DNA of 29,904 bases from an uncultured Fidelibacterota bacterium (GTDB lineage Bacteria > Marinisomatota > Marinisomatia > Marinisomatales > UBA1611), in the NCBI GenBank assembly GCA_913041325.1, contig CAJWHU010000004.1, positions 1-29,904 on the forward strand, written 5' to 3'. Below are positions 16,601 to 23,331 of the stretch, piece after piece. The notes beneath the pieces are model-generated. The model was not told the DNA's origin, made no database searches, and was given only the letters and a program-made list of their open reading frames with translations. Each line of letters starts with the position of its first letter. The stretch's first letter is position 1. Made by a program: the position numbers and the translations under genes.

Positions 16601-17499
16601 GGGATCATTGGCACCATGCGGTGTTCGTTCATGATCTGCCAAACCAAAGCATGAAAATTTTTCTTGACGGCGAGCAGGAAGTAGATGTCAACATCTCTAG
16701 TGATTTAGGTTTCAATAATCTCTTAGGCGTTAACCTTACGGATAATGGCACCTACACCGGATTATTGTCACAGACTGCTATATGGAATAACGCTCTCACC
16801 CAAGCAGAGGTTATTGCGGTCCATGAAATGGGACCAGACGCAGATTTGACCACCGAGAGCGATGTTTATTCAAGCGCATCAAGCCTGTATGCGTATTGGA
16901 AAATGGATGGTAGTATGGATGATAATAGCGGTAACGGATTTAACGGCACATCTAACGGTTGGGGAGCAGGAGATTGGGTTGTCGATATTGCTCAGACAGG
17001 ACCAGCTTGGATGTCTCTTCTTGCGAATAATAATCAATCATTGACTCAATTCCAGTCAGATAGATTATTAATATCATCGTCATCTGATAGTCTAAACCCA
17101 GGAGTGTACTTTGGTAATATCATAGTCTACCCTGAGCACAATGAATACGTTTTTGAGGAGGCTGTAATTAAATTAACAGTTACTGAGCAGCTTTCCTCCT
17201 CAATTGATAATCCTGTTCCGCAGCAATTTGCTGTTTATCAGAATTACCCAAATCCATTTAATCCAATTACAAAATTAGTGTACGATATTCCTGAAGAAAC
17301 ATCCGTCTCAGTGAATATATATAATATGATGGGCAAGGTGGTAAAAACTTTGGTTAATCAGAGTGAGAATAGGGGGCGTAAGGTTATAGAATGGGACGCT
17401 ACAGATAACAACGGGAACAAAGTTTCCTCCGGAATGTATTTCTACAGCATTCAAACACCTGAATTCAGCCAAACAAAAAAAATGCTACTTCTCAAATAG
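13630..17499 (+). CDS. Large surface protein: RCC1-type propeller, tandem Ig-like domains, LamG domain and T9SS sorting domain
   Basis: The 1289-residue protein begins at a TTG overlapping the previous stop. A signal peptide ends in a lipobox-like FNGC (Cys at about 26). Seven RCC1-like motifs of the type WGDNSxGQCDxP occur near residues 34, 94, 153, 218, 266, 348 and 418, which is enough for one seven-bladed propeller. Residues about 490-690 hold two ASH/Hydin-like Ig repeats (ITLRNIGPDTLFIDSV, VKIYNTGNVTAYLDSF). Residues about 700-860 have a possible degenerate thioredoxin-like fold with no CxxC. A LamG/concanavalin-type domain lies at about 905-1110 (ITISLWFKPSE, DHWHHAVFVHD). The end from about 1198 is a T9SS type A sorting domain (VYQNYPNPFNP... 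GMYFYSI). It is thus a surface-exposed binding or adhesion protein; ligand unknown. Confidence 0.85.
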   Translation: MKILRIFTNLGYLFVSYLLLTLFNGCEPSPKMVTYGSNEYSQLDFDGTGFDYSPLEGSYIEAWAGKNFSIARVGNENPNQDQDGLGTLSPGLYCKGDNSMGQCDFPDTLFSDVAGGRFHKMDLGFNHGIATVFSDTTGVNTLAYYQFGTDLYLWGDNSYGQSSFPEIPDTSLIFMVSAGGNHNVILIGDSLRMIDNNFDYYYNDDGAYLVPANTSLIAWGDNSQGQCDIPDRFNPIPDNIRILDIDAGENHTIVAYDSSGTIKIAAWGDNSMGQLEVPGVNVLNSETKLLEIHSGYNHNVAILYDENVNYEDILFETEILDTLFVRLGSPYQQVMQNVQKYHPVSFFFWGDNSFGQCDVPELTGLFEEFGIGGNHNTLASAKDWVIDFIPGGFYGPGWGYGETLGYPIPSSPRREITSWGKNDFGQLDFPEEYYIGFSMQYGSDGGAPILYPNSPPKITGGGDHTMVIGSHITRSPMIDYNNPFQFNGELDDSLYQTITLRNIGPDTLFIDSVFIVDNITDTSSHPFYIQSLPDDFILFGDSTSFEIYCVFDTSAEINESAQLHIYSEGWWKDSTQILISSYFAPRVEIADVEWFRGHHNETISNGVKIYNTGNVTAYLDSFRVPDYFISEPLGEYDYIEPGDSLTIFLSTTLPHFPIDTIAAASFYFSNFHSINRSKNLRSMRYLVEGDFITNTPFGRSGINSCENISPLNNPGANIIFYMENIAGSHLNVFHYDFGHLKSDEPANYASKIDSLNLHFSDNISFVTFLASDMDNFLQENGDPSWDECEPLYEEFSHHDNMIIIKNSFFENLFSDNVESVIINGTKVAYIDTFNLENLTASIQDEINACGYNCLPNNAIDIVADTIEIMIPQLATVVDSVEIQNITDYNLEFSIETRSGTSDAKSFALNGQWHRLSAPVDGFSSPITISLWFKPSETNWASGDIFTTFFAPSSDMGGDAPWQIIIDDNVPWLQIGWKDENTYALASPPLVWDHWHHAVFVHDLPNQSMKIFLDGEQEVDVNISSDLGFNNLLGVNLTDNGTYTGLLSQTAIWNNALTQAEVIAVHEMGPDADLTTESDVYSSASSLYAYWKMDGSMDDNSGNGFNGTSNGWGAGDWVVDIAQTGPAWMSLLANNNQSLTQFQSDRLLISSSSDSLNPGVYFGNIIVYPEHNEYVFEEAVIKLTVTEQLSSSIDNPVPQQFAVYQNYPNPFNPITKLVYDIPEETSVSVNIYNMMGKVVKTLVNQSENRGRKVIEWDATDNNGNKVSSGMYFYSIQTPEFSQTKKMLLLK

Positions 17500-17569
17500 T
17501 TTTGAATAGTTAACGCGGTATTGAATTTTGCCCATTGATTTATTTCAGTAATTTTTAATATATTTCAAA

Positions 17570-17749
17570 ATGAAATTAACTATAGTATTATCTGCAATTG
17601 GTGCTATTTCAGGTTTTGCTTATGCTTCACTACTTGGTTGTGAATCTGTCTGTGGGATTGGCACATCGACACTTAACACTACCGTATATGGTGCTTTTGC
17701 TGGCTTAGCCTTAGCGTTTCCAATTAATAAAAAAATTAAGAAAAAATAG
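17570..17749 (+). CDS. DUF6132-like small membrane protein (59 aa)
   Basis: This short gene starts at an ATG at 17570 and encodes 59 residues. A first hydrophobic helix (LSAIGAISGFAYASLLG) leads into GCESVCGIGTSTLN, then TVYGAFAGLALAFPI and a Lys-rich end (NKKIKKK). The order 'helix, GCxSxC, T/S-N, yGaxxGl' is the pattern I know from DUF6132 family proteins, which usually read GCxSGxCPxTSNP. Such proteins often sit near sulfur-transfer or rhodanese genes; none is adjacent here. The pair of Cys (24 and 28) is retained. It is followed 43 bases later by a strong terminator. Confidence 0.7.
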   Translation: MKLTIVLSAIGAISGFAYASLLGCESVCGIGTSTLNTTVYGAFAGLALAFPINKKIKKK

Positions 17750-17792
17750 TTTTCGCTGGTTCTTACTTGAATCGTGGCAACAATTTTAACTT

Positions 17793-17827
17793 AAACAAAA
17801 AACCTCACTGTGTGAGGTTTTTTGTTT
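17793..17827. terminator. Strong bidirectional rho-independent terminator
   Basis: A perfect 16-bp stem (arms 17793-17808 and 17812-17827, core CCTCAC/GTGAGG) with a 3-base TGT loop has A-rich and T-rich flanks on the two sides, so it can stop transcription from either strand. It closes the unit that ends with the DUF6132-like gene. Confidence 0.9.
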
Positions 17828-17888
17828 TGCGTGCTATTTTTTTATAATCTTTAACTAATGTAGGTATCTCTGAATATTTTGATTATCT

Positions 17889-18878
17889 ATGTTGAATAAA
17901 ATCTCTTTATCATTTTCATTGTCTGTGAAGGCAACTACAGTTTTATTTCTCCTCTTTGTTTTTACAAAAATTAGCGCGGAAGAGCCTCTGAGCGTAGGGT
18001 TTTGGAACGTTGAAAACCTCTTTGATTTAAAAAACCATCCTAATAAAAATGATGATGAATTTGCTCTAGGTGGCAGGAAAAATGTTACCGAGGAAATTTA
18101 TAATAAAAAAATTAGGCACACAGCAGAGGTTTTAGAGGACCTAAATGTGGATGTTCTGGGGTTGTGTGAGGTTGAAAATAAACAGGTCCTTATTGACCTA
18201 AATAACGCATATACTAAACGAAACTATAAAATTGTACACTACGAATCACCGGATGAGCGTGGGATAGATAATGCCCTACTTTATGATCCAAATAAATTTT
18301 TGTTATCATCGAGCAGGCCAATTGTAAATGTTTTGCCATCGGGAGATAAAACGCGGGACATACTGCACGTGGAAGGCATCTATGCAGGCAATTTACTCCA
18401 TGTTTTTGTTAATCATTGGCCATCAAATTATGGCGGCAAGGAGAAATCTATACCCAAAAGGGCATCCACCGCTAAGGTAATATTAAGAGAAGTGTCAAAA
18501 ATAATGGAATCAAACAGTGGTTCTGAAATTTTATTAGTTGGTGATTTTAACGAGGATCCCAATGATCCTAACATCGAAAAACTGTTGGACGCTGGCCTCG
18601 AAAGCCTCATGCTACCCATGTTGGATAAACCAAAAACTGGTACATACGTTTACAGGGGTAAGGATTATTTATATGATCAGATCATTGTAAATTCTGGTCT
18701 GAGGGATAAAAAAGGTCTTTCGATTTTAAATAATTCTGTGAGCATTTTAGATTTACCTAAGTACCGACAGCAGGAGGGCAAGTACGCGCACTACCCATTT
18801 AGATTTTGGGCTGGTAACAGACTATTGGGTGGCTATTCCGACCATCTAGCAGTTAAAATACAGATAGTAAAACTATAA
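17889..18878 (+). CDS. Exported endonuclease/exonuclease/phosphatase-family enzyme
   Basis: The 329-residue protein has an N-terminal hydrophobic signal (TTVLFLLFVFTKISA, cleavage likely near residue 30). All the EEP (DNase I-like) motifs can be read: WNVENLFD (metal-binding region), LGLCEVENK (the metal-ligand Glu), NHWPSNYGG (catalytic His), VGDFNEDPNDP (catalytic Asp/Asn), and the C-terminal YSDHLAVK (catalytic His). It is therefore a Mg-dependent phosphodiesterase or phosphatase acting outside the cytoplasm, for example on extracellular DNA for phosphate scavenging; the substrate is inference. It is separated from the preceding unit by a terminator. Confidence 0.9.
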   Translation: MLNKISLSFSLSVKATTVLFLLFVFTKISAEEPLSVGFWNVENLFDLKNHPNKNDDEFALGGRKNVTEEIYNKKIRHTAEVLEDLNVDVLGLCEVENKQVLIDLNNAYTKRNYKIVHYESPDERGIDNALLYDPNKFLLSSSRPIVNVLPSGDKTRDILHVEGIYAGNLLHVFVNHWPSNYGGKEKSIPKRASTAKVILREVSKIMESNSGSEILLVGDFNEDPNDPNIEKLLDAGLESLMLPMLDKPKTGTYVYRGKDYLYDQIIVNSGLRDKKGLSILNNSVSILDLPKYRQQEGKYAHYPFRFWAGNRLLGGYSDHLAVKIQIVKL

Positions 18879-18903
18879 GCACGTTACCTCTATTTTCATG
18901 GTG

Positions 18904-18990
18904 TCAATGGTAATATACATTGGCAGCAACTCCCCACACGTAAATCTGTATCACCCAGATGGTTAAAAGAAGGCCTGCAAAGTAATACAT
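18904..18990 (-). CDS. 28-residue membrane microprotein with strong Shine-Dalgarno
   Basis: On the minus strand an ATG at 18990 is preceded by GGAGG with a 5-base spacer (18996-19000), the best ribosome binding site I find in the window. It encodes 28 residues: a start of MYYFAGLLLTIW, then a core of VIQIYVWGVAANVYYH to the stop at 18904. One membrane helix with aromatic ends is expected. The frame extends upstream to a GTG at 19140 (78 residues), but that start has no such signal. It converges with the EEP enzyme gene 25 bases away. I do not recognise a family. The length resembles small helper subunits of membrane complexes, which is only inference. Confidence 0.55.
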   Translation of the reverse strand: MYYFAGLLLTIWVIQIYVWGVAANVYYH

Positions 18991-18995
18991 TTCAA

Positions 18996-19000
18996 CCTCC
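18996..19000 (-). promoter_or_regulatory. Ribosome binding site GGAGG deciding the 18990 start
   Basis: The complement of CCTCC reads GGAGG five bases before ATG on the minus strand. Most genes in this window lack a clear Shine-Dalgarno, so this site supports the short 28-residue product over the 78-residue GTG-started version. Confidence 0.6.
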
Positions 19001-19214
19001 GGGTATTTATTTTTTATAAAGGTTACGAATATTGCAGTAGATGCAAAATAGCAAGAAAGCAGGATTTGGTAAAGTGGTAACTTATTCACAGCGATCGTGA
19101 AGTTACATTTTAAGGTTTCAAAAAGTTCAAGAAGTAACACGTATATTTATTCCAGCAATTATTAATGAATTAATCTAGATATGTTTGATTAGGAAACTCA
19201 AACCCAAAGTTCAT

Positions 19215-19246
19215 TTGTTTTGAGGTGGTTGCGATAGTTATATTAT
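19215..19246 (+). promoter_or_regulatory. Possible promoter of the DUF4397/T9SS gene
   Basis: TTGTTT (19215-19220) lies 17-18 bases before TTATAT/TATATT (19238-19244), 40-70 bases upstream of the ATG at 19287. The -10 region runs directly into a tandem 9-base repeat. This is a pattern match only. Confidence 0.3.
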
Positions 19247-19260
19247 GAGCGTTATGAGCG
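19243..19260 (+). repeat. Tandem 9-base repeat TTATGAGCG x2
   Basis: Two exact head-to-tail copies lie between the putative -10 region and the start of the DUF4397 gene, in a transcription-start position. They may be an operator or a slippage product. Confidence 0.6.
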
Positions 19261-19286
19261 TTTTATTAAAATAAAAAAGGTATACC

Positions 19287-20273
19287 ATGTTTTTACTACT
19301 GTTAATACTATCCATCGGAATAACCTACTCCGAAACAGCATACGTACAGATATTTCACAACAAACCTTATGAGGCTGTAGACATATATGTTGATAGTCAA
19401 CCATACTATGTAGGACTAAAGTATCAGGAGAGTCTGAGGCCATTTAATGTTCCGCTCCAGTCTAAAATAGGAATCGCACCTAGAGGATTAGATGTTGAAA
19501 AGTCAATAAGGTTGAACCTTACAGACCAAAAAAAGTACATGCTTGTGATTAATGGAGTTACGGAAAATCAAAGTTACCCAACAGATTTAAAATTATTAGA
19601 GTTGAAGGATTATGAGGAGGAAAATCAATTAATTGGGTTCAAATTTTTACACGGAATCGCTGACGCTCCTCCTCTTGACATATATCTAAATCGCGGTCTG
19701 ATAATTCAGGGACAGAGATATGGAGAAATCAATGATTTGATTGAGATACCGGTGGGCCCCCACGTAATAGATTTTACCAGGAATCGCAGTTCGGAAATAA
19801 TCGCTAGATTCAATTTAGAGCTAACCAGTGCTGGCCAAGAAAGCGCTCTTCTACTAGCAACCGGATTTCTGAGCCCTGCATTGGAGGATTCTTCGCTAAC
19901 CATGATCATTTCTGCTTATGACGAAGATCCTGTGAAATTTGATCCCGCTCAATCATTCCTTCTCGGGACTACTTATGAAGATTTAGAAATTCCCACAGAT
20001 TTTTATGTTTTGCAAAATTATCCAAATCCATTCAATCCAACCACCAGTATTGAATACGACATTTTTGACGATACATTTGTGAAAATAACAGTATTCGATA
20101 TGGCAGGCAGCATAGTAGATATTTTAGCTAATGAGAAACAAGATGCTGGAAGGAAAAAAATAGTCTGGAATGCGACCTCAGACGTAGGCGCACCCTTAAG
20201 CTCAGGTATTTATTTTTATAAAGTTGAGGTAAACGGTTCACATCAAATAAAAAGAATGATGTATTTAAAATAA
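19287..20273 (+). CDS. Secreted DUF4397-type protein with T9SS sorting domain
   Basis: The 328-residue protein has a short signal peptide (FLLLLILSIGITYS). Two DUF4397-like halves can be seen: VQIFHNKPYEAVDIYVDS (residues about 20-37) and KFLHGIADAPPLDIYLNRG (about 121-139), each an Ig-like or transthyretin-like beta unit. From about residue 240 it has a full T9SS type A C-terminal sorting domain (LQNYPNPFNPTTSIEYD, DMAGSIVDIL, LSSGIYFYKVE, MMYLK). It should be exported by Sec, moved across the outer membrane by T9SS and anchored on the surface. Function of DUF4397 domains is unknown; surface-layer or adhesion roles are typical guesses. AAGG lies 8 bases before the ATG. Confidence 0.85.
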   Translation: MFLLLLILSIGITYSETAYVQIFHNKPYEAVDIYVDSQPYYVGLKYQESLRPFNVPLQSKIGIAPRGLDVEKSIRLNLTDQKKYMLVINGVTENQSYPTDLKLLELKDYEEENQLIGFKFLHGIADAPPLDIYLNRGLIIQGQRYGEINDLIEIPVGPHVIDFTRNRSSEIIARFNLELTSAGQESALLLATGFLSPALEDSSLTMIISAYDEDPVKFDPAQSFLLGTTYEDLEIPTDFYVLQNYPNPFNPTTSIEYDIFDDTFVKITVFDMAGSIVDILANEKQDAGRKKIVWNATSDVGAPLSSGIYFYKVEVNGSHQIKRMMYLK

Positions 20274-20286
20274 TAATTGTCATATT

Positions 20287-20316
20287 CCGGAGGTCGGGTA
20301 TTGCACCGGCCTCTGG
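20287..20316 (+). terminator. GC-rich hairpin, probable terminator after the DUF4397/T9SS gene
   Basis: An 11-bp stem with two G-T pairs (CCGGAGGTCGG at 20287-20297, CCGGCCTCTGG at 20306-20316, 8-base loop) stands out in AT-rich DNA 13 bases after the stop. The T-tract behind it is weak (TTTA). It lies just before the DUF2256 gene, so it could also act as a leader element of that operon. Confidence 0.6.
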
Positions 20317-20356
20317 TTTACAGTTGAGTTTATTAAACCCCACACATATCACTCTT

Positions 20357-20536
20357 TTGAAAAATAAATCCCATCTACCTGAAAAATTATGCAAAACGTG
20401 CGGTTTGCCTTTCTCTTATAGAAAGAAATGGCGCAACAATTGGGAAGATGTGAAATACTGCAGTGCACGCTGTAGGGGCGATAGAAATTTATTACTGAAT
20501 ATTAAAAAGAAGGTTAGCTCAGGTCAGAATGATTGA
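20357..20536 (+). CDS. DUF2256 zinc-ribbon-like protein
   Basis: From a TTG at 20357 the product is about 59 residues. The conserved core is LPEKLCKTCGLPFSYRKKW, then WEDVKYCSARCRGDR: a CxxC and a CxxxC pair that should bind one zinc ion. This is the DUF2256 pattern, usually 40-60 residues beginning just before 'LPxKxC', which is why I prefer this start over the in-frame TTG at 20324 that lies next to the hairpin. DUF2256 genes are known to sit beside, or be fused to, a particular cryptochrome/photolyase group, and here the frame overlaps the photolyase start by 8 bases. Role unknown, perhaps a nucleic-acid or partner-binding accessory. Confidence 0.85.
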   Translation: MKNKSHLPEKLCKTCGLPFSYRKKWRNNWEDVKYCSARCRGDRNLLLNIKKKVSSGQND

Positions 20537-22001
20537 TATAATGTGGTTCAGAAGAGATCTTCGCCTTGAGGATAATCCAGCTTTAGATTTAATCGCCAAA
20601 CGCTCTAGAATTGCCGCCTTATACATTTTTGATGTTGAAATTATGCAAGGAAGTGATTATAGCGTAATACATCATAATTTTATTGAAGATTCTGTATCAA
20701 ACTTGACTCATGATTTTATCGCAGTCGGAGGAGCGTTCAATGTTTTTTACTCAAAAACAATTGCAATATTTGACTTGATTCACAAAAAATACGGCATAAA
20801 AAAAGTATTTTCTAATCACGAGACAGGTAATTGGATAACGTTTAATAGAGATAAGAGTATCTCCAAGTATTTCATTCAAAACAGAATAGACTGGGTAAAA
20901 TTGCAAACAAATGGGATTATTCCAGGATTAAAAAATAGAGACGGTTGGTCATACAAGTGGAACGTCAGAATGAACGAACCAATTTTACCAATTCCTAATC
21001 TTAATAAATTTATTAAGATTGATATTGAGGATAATGTACCAAGCATCAAGATAAACAATAATGGAACTGTATCAAAAAAATTATACGAAGGAGGTACGAG
21101 GCGGGGTAAGTATATTTTGGAAAAATTTTTAAACAAAACTGGACAGCACTACTCCAAGAATATATCAAGCCCCCTGAAATCAGAGCATAGCTGTTCCAGG
21201 CTAAGCCCCTACTTAACATACGGTAACTTGTCAATGAGGCAGATATATCAAGCCACCAAAAATAGACAGTCGGAATTGCGTCAGCAAAAGATAAGGAATG
21301 GTTGGCTGAAATCACTTTCATCTTTTTCATCAAGGTTACGCTGGCATTGCCACTTTATCCAAAAACTGGAGATGCAACCCGATTTAGAGTTTACAAACAT
21401 GGTACGAGCATTTGACAATTTGAGACCTGACATTAATGAAGACTACTTGAGCCGATGGAAGAACGGCGAGGTAGGATTTCCCATGGTAGACGCTTGTATG
21501 AGATTTTTAAAGACAAATGGATGGATTAACTTCAGAATGAGGGCAATGCTAGTGTCTTTTGCATCTTATAATCTGTGGATTGATTGGAGAGTAACCTCTA
21601 AGTTTTTAAGTAATTACTTTATTGATTATGAACCGGGAATACACTACAATCAATTCCAAATGCAATCTGGTGTAACAGGAATTAATGCAATTCGAATTTA
21701 TAATCCGATCAAGCAACAAGCAGATCATGATCCTGATGGTAAATTTGTAAAAAGGTGGTGCCCAGAGTTGAAAAATGTTCCGCTTGAATATCTTCAGTAC
21801 CCTCACCTTATGTCTGAGAAAAGACAAAAAATTTCAGAATGTATTATTGGTAAAGACTATCCGGAACCTGTGGTTGACTTAAAAATCTCATCGTTGAAAG
21901 CGAGAAAATATATTTTTGGCATTCTAAGTAAGTCTGAAACAAAAGAAGAGGCATCTGCCGCATACCAATTTCATGGAAGTAGGAGAAAGAGTAAACGATG
22001 A
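20529..22001 (+). CDS. Cryptochrome/photolyase family protein, divergent DUF2256-associated type
   Basis: The 490-residue flavoprotein begins with MWFRRDLRLEDNPALD, the photolyase antenna-domain start, and has the FAD-domain motifs RLRWHCHFIQKLE (269-281), WKNGEVGFPMVDACMRFL (310-327), GWINFRMRAM (331-340), DWR (352-354) and IRIYNPIKQ (388-396). Compared with E. coli PhrB as I remember it, several functional residues differ: the CPD-contacting Glu is Arg269, the Asn of HNR is Phe335, the Asn near FAD N5 is His372, and the proximal electron-transfer Trp is Phe376. It is therefore a distinct branch that may be a sensor or repair another lesion. It overlaps DUF2256 upstream by 8 bases and the flavoprotein gene downstream by 4 (ATGA). 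Confidence 0.88.
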   Translation: MIDIMWFRRDLRLEDNPALDLIAKRSRIAALYIFDVEIMQGSDYSVIHHNFIEDSVSNLTHDFIAVGGAFNVFYSKTIAIFDLIHKKYGIKKVFSNHETGNWITFNRDKSISKYFIQNRIDWVKLQTNGIIPGLKNRDGWSYKWNVRMNEPILPIPNLNKFIKIDIEDNVPSIKINNNGTVSKKLYEGGTRRGKYILEKFLNKTGQHYSKNISSPLKSEHSCSRLSPYLTYGNLSMRQIYQATKNRQSELRQQKIRNGWLKSLSSFSSRLRWHCHFIQKLEMQPDLEFTNMVRAFDNLRPDINEDYLSRWKNGEVGFPMVDACMRFLKTNGWINFRMRAMLVSFASYNLWIDWRVTSKFLSNYFIDYEPGIHYNQFQMQSGVTGINAIRIYNPIKQQADHDPDGKFVKRWCPELKNVPLEYLQYPHLMSEKRQKISECIIGKDYPEPVVDLKISSLKARKYIFGILSKSETKEEASAAYQFHGSRRKSKR

Positions 22002-22915
22002 TATTTGACACGATAATTGTTGGCGCTGGATTATCTGGCACCTATCTTTCAAGGGAACTACGAAATGAGGGACTGAAGACTATAGTAGTTGAAAAAAGTA
22101 ATGGTGTAGGAGGTAGGCTATCGACAAAACCACTTGGAAGCAATATCGTGGATTATGGTTGTCAATACATTAATCCGAAAAATGACGAGACAAAATCTCT
22201 GGCTATTGATTTAGAAATTTTAGGACTACTAAAAAAGAAAATAATCAGTAAAAATAAAGAGGTCTATATAGCACCATTTGGCTTAAAAACAGTACCACAG
22301 TATCTTGCTTACGGTAGCAAAGTACTGATAAACGAAACCGTTTGTGGAATATCTTTCAATACGCGTAATTGGAAGGTAAGAACCCATTCATTAGAAATAG
22401 AGGCAAAGTTAATTGTTTTTTCAATGCCTGTTCAACAGGTTAGGGAAATCTTAGAAAGATGTGATATTAAGAATCTGGATTTACCTGACGCTAAATACTC
22501 TAGCTTTTACACATGTACTTTCTCCAGTTCTGATCATTGTATTGAAAAAACTATTGAATCTAAACCTGATATGCCCTGGATATGTAATAATACAAAAAAA
22601 GGTTTAAGAAACTTAGAGGATACTTTCACAGTAAATTTTTCTGATTCGTGTTCAGGTAGATTGATAAAGCTACCCAAAGCCGATAGGCTTAATTCTGTCA
22701 AGGACGCTTTGAAGGAAACAGGATTTAACAATGTAAAAAACATTGGTATCCACTATTGGAAATACGCTTATACCGAAAACCAAACCAATCAAGACTTCTT
22801 CTATGACAGCAACATGAAAATCGGAATAATTGGAGACTCATACTCTATCGGAAAAGTGGATGGAGCTGTCAAATCAGCCAAATTGATATGTAATGAATTA
22901 AAAGAGGAATTTTAA
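21998..22915 (+). CDS. Renalase-like NAD(P)/FAD-dependent oxidoreductase
   Basis: The 305-residue protein starts with the dinucleotide-binding fold TIIVGAGLSGTYLSREL (GxGxxG, residues 5-21), has the second FAD motif VVEKSNGVGGRLST, and ends with the C-terminal FAD-contact stretch IGIIGDSYSIGKVDGAVKSA. IHYWKYAYTE resembles the 'W-rY-A-P' region of bacterial renalase-like amine oxidases. Its ATG overlaps the photolyase TGA (21998-22001), so the pair is translationally coupled. FAD-dependent oxidoreductases of this type often accompany photolyases in light-stress gene sets; the substrate may be a pigment, an NAD(P)H isomer or a quinone-like compound, all unproven. The protein is somewhat shorter than typical renalases (about 330-340). 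Confidence 0.82.
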   Translation: MIFDTIIVGAGLSGTYLSRELRNEGLKTIVVEKSNGVGGRLSTKPLGSNIVDYGCQYINPKNDETKSLAIDLEILGLLKKKIISKNKEVYIAPFGLKTVPQYLAYGSKVLINETVCGISFNTRNWKVRTHSLEIEAKLIVFSMPVQQVREILERCDIKNLDLPDAKYSSFYTCTFSSSDHCIEKTIESKPDMPWICNNTKKGLRNLEDTFTVNFSDSCSGRLIKLPKADRLNSVKDALKETGFNNVKNIGIHYWKYAYTENQTNQDFFYDSNMKIGIIGDSYSIGKVDGAVKSAKLICNELKEEF

Positions 22916-22966
22916 CTGGTTATTAAAGCAACCAAGATTATCCAAATAAAGGCGTATTGATTCCTA

Positions 22967-23314
22967 TTACTTGAACCATGAGAACAACCCAGATTTTTTT
23001 CTTTTAGTTTTCATTTTATCAGTTTTATCAGGGTTTGATGCTTTCTCGTTCATTTGATTATTAGCGCAACAACTTGCAGTGCAGCCACTTTTTGTTGACA
23101 TTATTTCATTAAAACTGTTGTCCTGACTCTTTTTAGTAGTTTCGTTTACTTTACCTCTCACAGCTTTTCCATTGATTTGAGTTGTCTCATCGATAGAGCT
23201 AGAACTTAAAGCGCTATCGACTGCACCTTTTGCATGAGCTAGGTTTAAAAGTAAAACAAGACAGATGATTGACTGTCTGTTTATTGATGGAATTAGTTTT
23301 TTCTTTTTTTTCAT
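22967..23314 (-). CDS. Secreted Lys-rich protein with CxxxCC motif
   Basis: The 115-residue product has a basic start (MKKKKK), a hydrophobic signal (IICLVLLLNLAHA, cleavage near residue 28) and a low-complexity Ser/Thr/Asn/Lys mature part. The only cysteines after the signal region are a cluster SGCTASCCANN (Cys78, 82, 83), a possible metal or iron-sulfur site or redox group. The tail is KRKKSGLFSWFK. It begins 17 bases after the Rieske gene's stop on the same strand, so it is almost surely co-transcribed and may be its partner. No family recognised. Confidence 0.65.
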   Translation of the reverse strand: MKKKKKLIPSINRQSIICLVLLLNLAHAKGAVDSALSSSSIDETTQINGKAVRGKVNETTKKSQDNSFNEIMSTKSGCTASCCANNQMNEKASNPDKTDKMKTKRKKSGLFSWFK

Positions 23315-23331
23315 TTATCGCTAATTAAAAT

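Noticed and set aside
18991..19140. Upstream extension of the 28-residue microprotein from a GTG start (78 residues)
   Set aside because: The GTG has no Shine-Dalgarno while the inner ATG has GGAGG; kept only as an alternative start.
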